A DNA stretch of 19,664 nt from DASVHF01 sp036382695 (GTDB taxonomy: Bacteria; Patescibacteriota; Microgenomatia; Woykebacterales; RBG-16-39-9b), in contig DASVHF010000030.1 of NCBI GenBank assembly GCA_036382695.1, positions 1 through 19,664 on the forward strand, in the 5' to 3' direction. The translations under genes were made by a program, and so were the position numbers. This document shows, piece after piece, positions 1 to 6,062 of the stretch (the stretch's first letter is position 1; the number at the start of each line of letters is the position of its first letter). The notes under the pieces are model-generated. The model had not been told where the DNA came from. It searched no databases and saw nothing but the letters and a program-made list of their open reading frames with translations.

Positions 1-171
1 GAGTTAGAAGAGGAAAGGCGTCTTGCTTATGTCGGAATCACTCGGGCAAAAGAGCAGCTTTATTTTACCTACGCTACCAATAGACTTTACTTTGGTCAAA
101 GAAGCGACGGTGTGCCAAGTAGATTTCTCATGGAAATTCCACAGGAATTGATTACAACAATTAAGCTCTAA
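1..171 (+). CDS. UvrD/PcrA-like helicase, C-terminal end (partial)
   Basis: Reading frame 1 is open from the window edge to a TAA at 169-171 and gives the last 56 residues of a superfamily 1A DNA helicase. The start of the fragment, ELEEERRLAYVGITRAKEQL, is helicase motif VI (the Arg of VGITRA contacts ATP). It is followed by the usual post-motif stretch ending PSRFLMEIP. Family knowledge: UvrD/PcrA unwinds DNA 3'-5' in nucleotide-excision and mismatch repair and removes recombinase filaments. The protein stops about 18 residues after PSRF, so it lacks the long C-terminal tail (Tudor-like domain) found in Bacillus PcrA. The rest lies left of the window. It is a separate paralogue from the helicase-nuclease at 3004-5970. 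Confidence 0.9.
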   Translation, partial: ELEEERRLAYVGITRAKEQLYFTYATNRLYFGQRSDGVPSRFLMEIPQELITTIKL

Positions 172-200
172 AATAGGATATTTTAACACCAATCGTCAAC

Positions 201-229
201 TTTACTCATATGTTTTTTGATAATAAAAT
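201..229 (+). promoter_or_regulatory. Promoter of the 3D-domain/FemAB operon (leaderless type)
   Basis: A TTTACT -35 box (201-206), a 17-base spacer and a TAAAAT -10 box (224-229) are followed by exactly nine bases and then the ATG at 239. A transcript starting about seven bases after the -10 box would have only a few bases of leader. There is no Shine-Dalgarno sequence in front of the ATG. The same TAAAAT-N9-ATG pattern occurs at three other genes in the window. Confidence 0.65.
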
Positions 230-238
230 CAGTGATAG

Positions 239-838
239 ATGTATAGAAGGCAGGCTGTCCCTGCTGCCAAGCAGGCCAATGTGAGTTTATTCCCAGCAAT
301 TGGGGGTTTATTTTTTCTTATCTTCGGCAGAATTCCCTACAAACTTTGGGGGTTGGTGGTTTTGTTTACTTGGGTTGTACTAATTGGAGCAACCAGCAAC
401 CAATTTACACCAGCCCTCAAAGAAAGTTTGTCCCGACTCGATCATCTCAGCTTACCCATCTCAATACAAACTATTCATTCGCCAGAAGCCAAAAAAGTAA
501 CTGAGGCCCAGCTGCTTGAGGCTGGAGGCTTGGTGAAGACGCCGCAAGGTGCTTTACCTTTTTCTAAAAAATTAACAGTCTTTTCCACATCTTATGATAA
601 AAACTGCTCTGGTTGTAACCAGACAACAGCAGCTGGTTTACGGACTGGTTATGGTGTGATTGCGGTAGATCCAAATGTAATACCGCTTGGTAGCAGTGTA
701 TACATTCCCGGTTACGGAATAGCCGTGGCCGGAGATACTGGTGGTAGTATCAAAGGAAATCGAGTAGATTTAGGTTTTGATGATGTAAAGCATGGTTGGT
801 GGTCTTCCCGCTTTGTCGAAATCTACATCTTAAGGTAA
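239..838 (+). CDS. Membrane-anchored 3D (Asp-Asp-Asp) domain protein, putative cell-wall lytic enzyme
   Basis: This 199-residue protein has an N-terminal membrane region (two hydrophobic stretches, about 17-30 and 35-51), a linker, and a C-terminal 3D domain (about 111-198). The domain signature is complete: CSGC (123-126), TAAGL, AVDPNVIPLGS with D144, GYG, AGDTGG with D166, NRVDLGFDD with D177, and the closing VEIYIL. The three aspartates name the family. Related domains occur in MltA lytic transglycosylases, YocH/YuiC and Sps-type stationary-phase muralytic proteins, so cleavage of peptidoglycan glycan strands outside the membrane is likely. The ATG is supported by the upstream TAAAAT-N9 promoter, since no SD is present. 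The downstream FemAB-like gene begins ten bases after the stop and is probably co-transcribed. No LysM, G5 or SH3 binding domain is present, so the membrane anchor must place the enzyme. Confidence 0.85.
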   Translation: MYRRQAVPAAKQANVSLFPAIGGLFFLIFGRIPYKLWGLVVLFTWVVLIGATSNQFTPALKESLSRLDHLSLPISIQTIHSPEAKKVTEAQLLEAGGLVKTPQGALPFSKKLTVFSTSYDKNCSGCNQTTAAGLRTGYGVIAVDPNVIPLGSSVYIPGYGIAVAGDTGGSIKGNRVDLGFDDVKHGWWSSRFVEIYILR

Positions 839-847
839 ACTTGAAGT

Positions 848-1735
848 GTGGATATCAGACAAAGTGCTCTTTGGGGTAAATATTTAGAAGGGCTTGGTTG
901 GCAATCAGAAGAGCTTTCTCCAGGTTATTTCGCCTTTGCCAGGAAAATCCCTTTTTTCGGCGCCGTAGCCAAAATACCACGCGCACCGCTTCCCATCCCA
1001 TTCAAAGAGATTGAATCTTTTACCCAAAAACATAATGCCTTTTTATTAAAACTAGAACCAGTGGTCGAAACCAACGAAAAAAGAATTGAAAATATCCAGT
1101 CGCTATTAAAAACTAATGGTTTTTGGAAAGACCGTTGGTCTCTTTCTCCAACCCGAACAATAAAAATTGATTTGACTAAAAGTGAGGACGTGCTATTGAA
1201 AGAAATGGAAAAGGACACCCGCTATAGTGTTCGGCTAGCAATTCGCCGCGGGGTAGAAGTGAAAGAAACTAACGATTTTGAACAATTTAAAATTTTGTAT
1301 TTTGCCACCGCCAAAAGAAAGGGGTTTTGGCCGGCAAGAAAAGAGGTAGAAACGCTCTGGAGAGTATTTTCCAAAGAAAAAGCCGCCTTTATCCTAACCG
1401 CTTTTTACCAAGATGAGCCTCTTGCCTCGACTATATTACTATCTAGTAATAGAATAGGTTACTACTATCATGCTGCTAGCTCAACCAAACACCGCGAGTT
1501 GATAGCGCCTTACTTTCTTTTGTGGCAAGCTATCAGATTTTTGAAGAAAAAAGGTTGCAAGATTCTTGATCTAGAAGGGATTTATGATCCCAGAAATCCA
1601 GTCACAAAACGCTGGAAGGGTTTTACACTTTTTAAACGCGGTTTTGGTGGACGAGAAGTAGAGTATATTGGATCTTTCGTTAAATATCCGCGGCTTTGGA
1701 GCAAACTTCTCTTTTTACCCGCAAGGTTTTTCTAA
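848..1735 (+). CDS. FemAB/FemX-family aminoacyltransferase (lipid II or peptidoglycan interpeptide)
   Basis: This is a 295-residue protein of the Fem (methicillin-resistance factor, GNAT-like) family. Visible signatures are the N-terminal WGKYLEGLGW, a preceding-strand region ending in TRTIKIDLTKSEDVLL, the diagnostic KDTRYSVRLAIRRGVEV (lipid II/tRNA-side helix), and a second GNAT half with EPLASTILLSSNRIGYYYHAA and the late LDLEGIYDP and GFTLFKRGFGG motifs. Known Fem proteins move amino acids from aminoacyl-tRNA to the stem-peptide lysine of lipid II to build interpeptide bridges in the cytoplasm. It is shorter than Staphylococcus FemA/B (about 420 residues) and shows no tRNA-arm-like coiled-coil insertion, which resembles the compact versions in many uncultured bacteria. 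The start is a GTG ten bases after the 3D-domain gene, with no clear SD. Placement beside a wall-cleaving protein fits peptidoglycan work. The amino acid transferred cannot be read from the sequence. Confidence 0.85.
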   Translation: MDIRQSALWGKYLEGLGWQSEELSPGYFAFARKIPFFGAVAKIPRAPLPIPFKEIESFTQKHNAFLLKLEPVVETNEKRIENIQSLLKTNGFWKDRWSLSPTRTIKIDLTKSEDVLLKEMEKDTRYSVRLAIRRGVEVKETNDFEQFKILYFATAKRKGFWPARKEVETLWRVFSKEKAAFILTAFYQDEPLASTILLSSNRIGYYYHAASSTKHRELIAPYFLLWQAIRFLKKKGCKILDLEGIYDPRNPVTKRWKGFTLFKRGFGGREVEYIGSFVKYPRLWSKLLFLPARFF

Positions 1736-1752
1736 CCAAAAAATAATAGCCA

Positions 1753-1844
1753 AGAATCTGGTCTTCCTTCGATAGACTCAGGATAAAGTAGTTTTCACCT
1801 CCTTTTCTATTCATCCCGAGCCCGTCGAGGGAGACCAGATTTCT
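1753..1844. repeat. REP/BIME-like imperfect inverted repeat
   Basis: The left arm starts AGAATCTGGTC (1753-1763) and the right arm ends GACCAGATTTCT (1833-1844). Inside them the arms continue as TCCTTCGATAGACTCAGGAT against the reverse complement TCCCTCGACGGGCTCGGGAT; 15 of 20 match and every difference is a transition. In minus-strand RNA three of the five differences become G-U pairs. The core resembles the widespread TCCTGAGCCTGTCGAAGGA-type repetitive extragenic palindromes of many bacterial genomes (recalled, not searched). The element lies just after the FemAB-like gene and could end or stabilise its transcript. Confidence 0.6.
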
Positions 1845-1926
1845 GACTACTAAGAGAGTGCCGAGGGGGCGCGAGTCGTTGTTGTCGATCTATCGCACCT
1901 CCTCGGCTGCCTGTGGGGAACCGCTC

Positions 1927-1958
1927 CGCGACGGTTATTATTGTCGTCGCGATTTTGT
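1927..1958 (+). terminator. Possible intrinsic terminator (hairpin plus T-rich run)
   Basis: CGCGACG (1927-1933) pairs perfectly with CGTCGCG (1945-1951) around an 11-base loop and is followed by ATTTTGTT. This has terminator form for plus-strand transcripts leaving the FemAB operon about 190 bases upstream. The T run is interrupted, so the call is weak. On the minus strand the same hairpin sits just after a four-codon SD-led ORF. Confidence 0.35.
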
Positions 1959-2003
1959 TAGGGCCAAGTCATGCTACGGCCTCCTCGTTGTTCGGCTCCG
2001 GTT

Positions 2004-2171
2004 CTAGTACTCGGGTTCGACCTTTTCCCCCGTGTCCAACCGGCGCCGGTAGACGGCTGCGTGGTGCTGCTGCCGCTTGGTACACCCGGCTCCTCCAGGA
2101 AGGCTTAGCCTTTCCGAGGGGAGTTCGTCGTGCAGTTGGTAGTAGCGTGCAGCTTTCTCGGAGTCGCTCAT
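2004..2171 (-). CDS. Small SD-led ORF, 55 residues, unknown
   Basis: The ATG at 2171-2169 is preceded at ideal spacing (7 bases) by AAAGGAGG (2186-2179) and opens a 55-residue frame that stops at TAG 2006-2004. The product begins MSDSEKAARYYQLHDELP and ends KVEPEY. It is polar, rich in Arg, His, Gln and Glu, with one Cys and no membrane segment or signal peptide. I recognise no family. Support comes from the strong ribosome site, a good sigma70 promoter upstream on the same strand (2426-2454), and a GC-rich codon pattern like that of the small genes behind rmuC. The long plus-strand frame over the same bases (1913-2221) has no such site. It could be an acquired small gene, a toxin/antitoxin-scale protein, or the translated part of a regulatory RNA. 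Confidence 0.55.
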   Translation of the reverse strand: MSDSEKAARYYQLHDELPSERLSLPGGAGCTKRQQHHAAVYRRRLDTGEKVEPEY

Positions 2172-2178
2172 CAACAAA

Positions 2179-2186
2179 CCTCCTTT
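2179..2186 (-). promoter_or_regulatory. Strong Shine-Dalgarno for the 55-residue ORF
   Basis: AAAGGAGG lies seven bases before the ATG. It decides the strand and start of this small gene, and it contrasts with the larger genes nearby, which have no recognisable SD. Confidence 0.75.
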
Positions 2187-2209
2187 ACCGAGCTATCTCC
2201 GATTCCAAA

Positions 2210-2254
2210 CAGGCAATCTGACTACCAAAGCGAATTTGATACCCAAATTGCCTG
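2210..2254 (-). ncRNA. Stem-loop in the leader of the 55-residue ORF
   Basis: CAGGCAATTTG (minus strand, 2254-2244) pairs with CAGATTGCCTG (2220-2210): 11 pairs including one wobble. The inner bases can add a CAAA/TTTG helix. It ends about 24 bases upstream of the SD at 2186. It could be part of a regulatory leader or the 3' part of a small RNA. Confidence 0.4.
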
Positions 2255-2334
2255 CGAGGAATAACCTCTAGTAATTAGATTTCAAGGTACAAAAATAGCA
2301 TCCTTCGTAACTAAATAATTTCGCGTTTGCTCAA

Positions 2335-2417
2335 TAATTTAGATACTCTCGGCTGCTGCGACCACTTCGTGGGCTAGCTCTCGCCCGCAAAGTGGGCAGA
2401 AATATTTACCTAAATTA
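2335..2417 (-). ncRNA. Candidate structured RNA element at the 5' end of a transcript
   Basis: Read on the minus strand, TAATTTAG (2342-2335 partner side) and CTAAATTA close an 8-pair stem around an internal helix. That helix pairs CCACTTTGCGGGC with GCCCACGAAGTGG over an 8-base loop (GAGAGCTA), with one wobble and one mismatch. A flanking CTGC/GCAG helix can extend it. The element begins only one or two bases after the start site predicted from the TTGACT-N17-TATACT promoter, so it would form the 5' end of the RNA. I checked it by eye against RNase P, tmRNA, SRP and 6S hallmarks and found none. A riboswitch-like leader or a small RNA are both possible. Confidence 0.45.
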
Positions 2418-2425
2418 CAAACGTA

Positions 2426-2454
2426 AGTATACCATATTATTAACCTATAGTCAA
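2426..2454 (-). promoter_or_regulatory. Sigma70 promoter, minus strand
   Basis: TTGACT (2454-2449), a 17-base spacer and TATACT (2431-2426) make the best consensus promoter in the window. The predicted start is near 2419, which leaves about 250 bases of structured, apparently untranslated RNA before the SD-led 55-residue ORF. It diverges from the TrpR-like gene, whose operator lies about 40 bases away. Confidence 0.7.
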
Positions 2455-2493
2455 GTATCGCTTCTCACTTTACTCCACAAAGCTGCTTTACTC

Positions 2494-2511
2494 TATTACA
2501 CTAGTGTAATA
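2494..2511. promoter_or_regulatory. Operator palindrome upstream of the TrpR-like gene
   Basis: TATTACACTAGTGTAATA is a perfect 18-base palindrome ending ten bases before the GTG start. Its centre ACTAGT is also the core of the Escherichia coli TrpR operator half-site, so a TrpR-fold regulator binding here is plausible. It covers the likely start point or -10 region of the gene (a TTTACT-N17-TCTATT promoter at 2469-2497 overlaps its left edge), which suggests autorepression. Confidence 0.7.
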
Positions 2512-2521
2512 CGATTAGGGT

Positions 2522-2917
2522 GTGGTAAAACTTTCTAGCTACAAATTACTTCCAAAACTGAAGGAAAAATATATAAATGAGTTTTATGAGGCTATTTTTG
2601 AAAGCAGCGATCTAGAAGATCTTAAGGGCTTCGGAAATCACCTATTCACCCCCACAGAAATTGAGGCTTTTGCAAAAAGAATTGCGATCTTGAAACGTCT
2701 AAGAACAGGGCTTTCTTACTGGGAGATCAAAGACGAAGTAAAAGTAACCAACGCCACCATCACTAAAATGGCTAACATTTTGCAAAAAGCAAATCAAAAA
2801 TTTGTTGAAACGTTCGATGATCTAATCAAGGAGGAGAACAAACAAGAACGGAGAAAGAAGGACAAATTATACGTAAAAGGAAGTAAACAACTCTATGCTA
2901 AAAGGCTGTCTAAATAA
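2522..2917 (+). CDS. TrpR/YerC-YecD family transcriptional regulator
   Basis: This 131-residue all-helical protein matches the TrpR-like YerC/YecD family. The region about 33-95 carries LKGFGNHLFTPTEIEAFAKR, the repeat IAILKRLRTGLSYWEIKDEV and the recognition helix around VTNATITKMANIL. The helix-turn-helix pattern S-YWEI-x-VTNATITK resembles the TrpR turn. Family members run about 100 residues; this one adds a C-terminal Lys/Arg-rich tail (about 105-131), possibly extra DNA contact. The start is GTG with only a weak AGGG before it. Perfect palindromes with a TrpR-like ACTAGT core lie immediately upstream and downstream. The ligand is unknown: YerC proteins are not established tryptophan sensors, and no trp genes lie in the window. 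Confidence 0.85.
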   Translation: MVKLSSYKLLPKLKEKYINEFYEAIFESSDLEDLKGFGNHLFTPTEIEAFAKRIAILKRLRTGLSYWEIKDEVKVTNATITKMANILQKANQKFVETFDDLIKEENKQERRKKDKLYVKGSKQLYAKRLSK

Positions 2918-2947
2918 CCATTAAGCGTCATTTCCTTTATTTAACTG

Positions 2948-2961
2948 TTACACTAGTGTAA
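2948..2961. promoter_or_regulatory. Second copy of the operator palindrome
   Basis: TTACACTAGTGTAA repeats the inner 14 bases of the upstream palindrome exactly. It lies between the 3' ends of the regulator and the convergent helicase-nuclease, where no promoter is expected. The centres of the two copies are 452 bases apart, close to a whole number of helical turns (43 x 10.5), so a looping partner site is possible. Confidence 0.6.
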
Positions 2962-3003
2962 TGGTGTATAAACTTCAAACCTCCCTTCCTCAAAATACCT
3001 TAA

Positions 3004-5970
3004 CTAACGGTGGACTAAAGAAAAAGGACAAATGCTGTTGTAGGCACAGTAGTAGCACGCAGGTACTCGGCCGAAGTATTTCGGATTAGCAACGAATTTA
3101 TCTTTTTGCAAATTTTCCCGGATATTTTTGGTGATTTCTCTAATTTCTTTTTCGGTTTTTTCTAATATTTCCTTCGTTGGTTTATAACCACCAACAATTC
3201 CTGTCCCCAAATCATAGATGCCAACAAACTCCGGAGTCACTTTGTAATTTTTATAGTAAGCAAGGGCATAGACTTTTAACTGGATGCTCTCTTTGGCTGC
3301 TTTCTCAATTTCTTCTTTACTTCTCCCTTCAGTACTCTTGAAATCAACGATCCTTACCTTCTTACCTCTCACATCCACTCTATCGTATCTTCCTCTCACC
3401 AAAGCATCGCCAACAGGAAAACGAAATTCTTTCTCAATGTATGTTGGTTTTTCTCGTTTTACCCTCTCTCTTCGCCAAAAAGCTTCGATTACTTTTTTGC
3501 CTTCAACGAGTCTTCTTTCCTCGTGTTCTACGGACAAAAATCCCTCGCTGATCCAAGCATTAACGAAAGTTCCGAGTAATTTTTTTAAAGATAGTTTTTT
3601 GCCGTTTATTTTTGCGTTGTAGAAACTCGCAACAGCATCATGAAGTGCTGCTCCATAGACTACGGCGTGGTGACGCAAAATTGGCAAGCGCAATACATGA
3701 ACATAGCGATATTTATACGCACAAGTTCGGTAGTCATCGATTGATCCTTGCGTCAGTCGAATAATTTTTTGATTTGCCTGGGGGAGTTTGTATTTATTTC
3801 TAACGGTTGGCGCCGCGTTTCTTTTGATTTTTTCAACGGCGCTTACGCGGCTAACTAGTGCGCTACTCACATTTTTATCCAGCGCTTCCAGAACAAAGGG
3901 TGAAACTTTTTTGATTCTTTTCCCCCCAACATCACGCGCCCAGGTAAAGAAAAGGACATCCATCGCCCGTGTCATCCCGACGTAAAAAAGTCGTCTTTCT
4001 TCTTGCATGTGAAAATCGCCAGACGGCAGGGTTTCTTTGATCAACACATCCGGAAGAGCAATCACGTCTCCCCTCTCACGCGTGGGAAATCTATCAGAGA
4101 CTAAATTCGCCAGGAAAACGACCTTAAATTCAAGCCCCTTTGCCGAATGGACAGTCATGATATTGACTGCGTCCATATCCGGATCAAATTCGGCTTGCGC
4201 GGGGTCGTCACCAGCAGTTCGCATTACTTCAAGCCATTCAATAAAATTACGGACGCTTTCATTTTTTGCAAGGGAAGAAAACTCCCGAATTTTGTCAAAA
4301 AAGCGGGCGATATTTTGGATTTTTATCTCCGCTTCCACACCGCCTTCTTGCTCGAGTCTTAATAGATACCCAGATTTTTTCAAATATTCATATAAAACTC
4401 TTCCCACCGGCTCCTTTCTTGAAAGCCCTGTGATTTCCTGAAGATCGTCGGTTATTTTCTTAACAATCTCCTTGCCTTCTTTTGATATTTCAATCTCGTG
4501 CGTCTCTTCAATTTTTGAAAAAACCTGGTGAAGACTCTTGTTGCGTCTTTTTGCCCAATCGGCAAGTTTGATAGCGTCCTCAATCGGCAGCTGGTAAATC
4601 TCGCTGGAAGCAAGATTGTAAAGATTGAGACTATCGTCAAAATTTGAAATTGCCGTTAGTAGTGAAATTAAAAGTCGTACTTCTTCTTGGGCATAAAGAC
4701 CCGAGCTGCCGACAAATTTGTGGGGAATCCCTTTCATGTTCAATGCGTGCAAAAAAGGATCGGCATGGGCATTGGCACGGGTAAGGATAGCAATGTCCTT
4801 AAATTGTAGCTTTTTGCCGTGTTTTGCATTTCCCTTTGTTAATTTGGCAATTTTGCTAGCAACGAGATCGGCTTCTTCGCTGAGAGTCTTAGCAAAGATT
4901 TCTTTTGGCGGACCCCCTCCGTCAGTTGACGAATCTTTCCTCACTGCAACTAATTTTTTATTCACGTTTTCTTTCACTTCAAGACGATCTGGGTCATTGT
5001 GACGAATCAATCGGTACGCCGAGTCAAGAATTGCTTGGCCGGAGCGGAAATTTTCTAGCAAAGTAACAATCTTTGCTTTCGGATAAGTTTTTTTAAATTC
5101 CAAGACATTGCTGATTGCTGCTCCCCTGAATCGGTAAATACTTTGATCATCATCAGCAACCACGCAAACATTGTTTTTTGGCTTTGCCAGAAGTTTTACT
5201 AGTTCATTTTGTGCCCAATTTGTATCTTGGAACTCATCAACCAAAATGTATTTAAATTGCTGACGGTATTTTTTCAAAATCCGGGGTTTCTCGCGCAAAA
5301 GTCGCAGCGTAAGAACCACTTGATCACCAAAATCAACTAGACCTGCTTTTGCTTTTAGGTCTTCGTATTTTTCGTAGACGCTAGCTAGTTCTTCCTGCCT
5401 TTTTATTTCCGACTCCCAGTCTTTCTTCGTCATTTCTAGCTTTCTCGGAGAAGTTTTTCTCAATTTCGATACATACTTTTTATAATCGCTTGGTTTAATA
5501 TCTTCATCTTTGCACCGACTAATAAACTGCAAGATCGCCTCGATAAATTTTGTCGGATTCCCGAGCGGTCGGTAGTAAGAGAGGTCAAAAGCAAAAAGGT
5601 TTTGTTGGAAGAAAAGTATCTGGGTGGGACGAGTGAGAACTCTGAAGTCCGGCGGCAACCCTAGATCGATTGCGTTTTCTTGCAAAACTCGGTTACCAAA
5701 GGAATGAAAGGTGGAAATCCAAGTATCAATGTAGCCGTAGGGAACAAGGATATCGACTCTTTCTTCCATTTCCCCAGCGGCTTTTTCAGTAAAAGTGAGA
5801 GCTAAAATTTCGCTTGGTTTAGCTAGTTTTTGTTCGATGAGATAGGCGATTCGGCGAGTAATTACAGTCGTCTTCCCAGTCCCAGCTCCCGCAATAATCA
5901 AAAGTGGCCCAGCTGTCGTGGTAACAGCCAATCGTTGCTCTTTATTCAAACCCTCCAAAACCTTACTCAT
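3004..5970 (-). CDS. UvrD-type helicase fused to a PD-(D/E)XK Fe-S nuclease (RecB/AddA-AddB-like)
   Basis: One 988-residue chain holds a complete SF1A helicase (about 1-690) and a C-terminal RecB-family nuclease (about 735-988). Helicase motifs: Walker A GAGTGKTT (28-35), DEFQDTN (245-251), ADDDQSIYRFRGA (272-284), LLENFRS (304-310), VNIMTVHSAKGLEF (602-615), and motif VI EERRLFYVGMTRA (657-669). Nuclease: GAALH (773-777), GRYDRVD (860-866), VDFKS (875-879) and QLKVY (897-901), the RecB-type metal, lysine and Q-x3-Y residues. Four cysteines (C750, then C972-x2-C975-x5-C981) match the AddB/Cas4 4Fe-4S pattern. It probably processes double-strand breaks for recombination, doing in one protein what AddAB or RecBCD share. 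It is convergent with the TrpR-like gene. The start ATG lies nine bases after a TAAAAT box with no SD. Confidence 0.92.
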   Translation of the reverse strand: MSKVLEGLNKEQRLAVTTTAGPLLIIAGAGTGKTTVITRRIAYLIEQKLAKPSEILALTFTEKAAGEMEERVDILVPYGYIDTWISTFHSFGNRVLQENAIDLGLPPDFRVLTRPTQILFFQQNLFAFDLSYYRPLGNPTKFIEAILQFISRCKDEDIKPSDYKKYVSKLRKTSPRKLEMTKKDWESEIKRQEELASVYEKYEDLKAKAGLVDFGDQVVLTLRLLREKPRILKKYRQQFKYILVDEFQDTNWAQNELVKLLAKPKNNVCVVADDDQSIYRFRGAAISNVLEFKKTYPKAKIVTLLENFRSGQAILDSAYRLIRHNDPDRLEVKENVNKKLVAVRKDSSTDGGGPPKEIFAKTLSEEADLVASKIAKLTKGNAKHGKKLQFKDIAILTRANAHADPFLHALNMKGIPHKFVGSSGLYAQEEVRLLISLLTAISNFDDSLNLYNLASSEIYQLPIEDAIKLADWAKRRNKSLHQVFSKIEETHEIEISKEGKEIVKKITDDLQEITGLSRKEPVGRVLYEYLKKSGYLLRLEQEGGVEAEIKIQNIARFFDKIREFSSLAKNESVRNFIEWLEVMRTAGDDPAQAEFDPDMDAVNIMTVHSAKGLEFKVVFLANLVSDRFPTRERGDVIALPDVLIKETLPSGDFHMQEERRLFYVGMTRAMDVLFFTWARDVGGKRIKKVSPFVLEALDKNVSSALVSRVSAVEKIKRNAAPTVRNKYKLPQANQKIIRLTQGSIDDYRTCAYKYRYVHVLRLPILRHHAVVYGAALHDAVASFYNAKINGKKLSLKKLLGTFVNAWISEGFLSVEHEERRLVEGKKVIEAFWRRERVKREKPTYIEKEFRFPVGDALVRGRYDRVDVRGKKVRIVDFKSTEGRSKEEIEKAAKESIQLKVYALAYYKNYKVTPEFVGIYDLGTGIVGGYKPTKEILEKTEKEIREITKNIRENLQKDKFVANPKYFGRVPACYYCAYNSICPFSLVHR

Positions 5971-5979
5971 TGTCCAAAC

Positions 5980-6006
5980 ATTTTAGCATAAAATTTTATA
6001 GGACAA
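5980..6006 (-). promoter_or_regulatory. Promoter of the helicase-nuclease gene (leaderless type)
   Basis: TTGTCC (6006-6001), 15 bases, then an extended -10 TGC-TAAAAT (hexamer 5985-5980), then nine bases, then ATG at 5970. The TG extension compensates for the short spacer. The predicted transcript starts within a few bases of the ATG, and no SD is present. Confidence 0.65.
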
Positions 6007-6012
6007 ATGAGA

Positions 6013-6039
6013 AACCGCTTGCCGCAAGGACAAGCGGTT
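6013..6039 (-). terminator. Hairpin ending the rmuC operon (probable terminator)
   Basis: AACCGCTTG (6013-6021) and CAAGCGGTT (6031-6039) form a perfect 9-pair stem with a 9-base loop, 24 bases after the last gene of the operon. The downstream tract on the minus strand is TCTCATTTG rather than a clean T run, so termination may be partial. It sits directly before the helicase-nuclease promoter and would insulate it. Confidence 0.5.
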
Positions 6040-6062
6040 CGACTGTCTCTGCTCCTCCAGGA

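Larger units (their letters stand above)
1736..2521. other. 786-base intergenic region, partly GC-rich
   Basis: No conventional long gene is supported here. From left to right it holds a REP-like inverted repeat (1753-1844), a GC-rich stretch (about 1855-2200) carrying one small SD-led minus-strand ORF (2004-2171) and a hairpin (1927-1951), and an AT-richer stretch with two further foldable segments (2210-2254, 2335-2417). It ends with a minus-strand sigma70 promoter (2426-2454) and the operator palindrome of the next gene. The GC-rich core differs clearly in composition from the flanking genes, which suggests acquired DNA. Confidence 0.6.

Noticed and set aside
1700..1830. Minus-strand frame starting MNRKGGENYFILSLSKEDQ
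   Set aside because: The peptide comes from the REP-like repeat; this kind of FILSLSK translation is a common artefact of such repeats, and the frame runs into the antisense of the FemAB gene.
2016..2030. Plus-strand GGTTCGA-like T-loop suggesting a tRNA
   Set aside because: No acceptor, D-arm or anticodon arm can be formed around it.
1913..2221. 102-codon plus-strand frame in the GC-rich intergenic region
   Set aside because: No ribosome site or promoter fits it, its protein is a low-complexity Arg/Ser/Ala mixture, and the opposite strand carries a 55-residue ORF with an excellent SD.
2335..2417. Reading the structured element as RNase P, tmRNA, SRP or 6S RNA
   Set aside because: The conserved cores of these RNAs are absent, and the closed element is only 83 bases.
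2948..2961. Downstream palindrome as a bidirectional terminator
   Set aside because: A perfect 14-base AT-rich palindrome has no loop and no T run after it on either strand; an operator copy explains it better.
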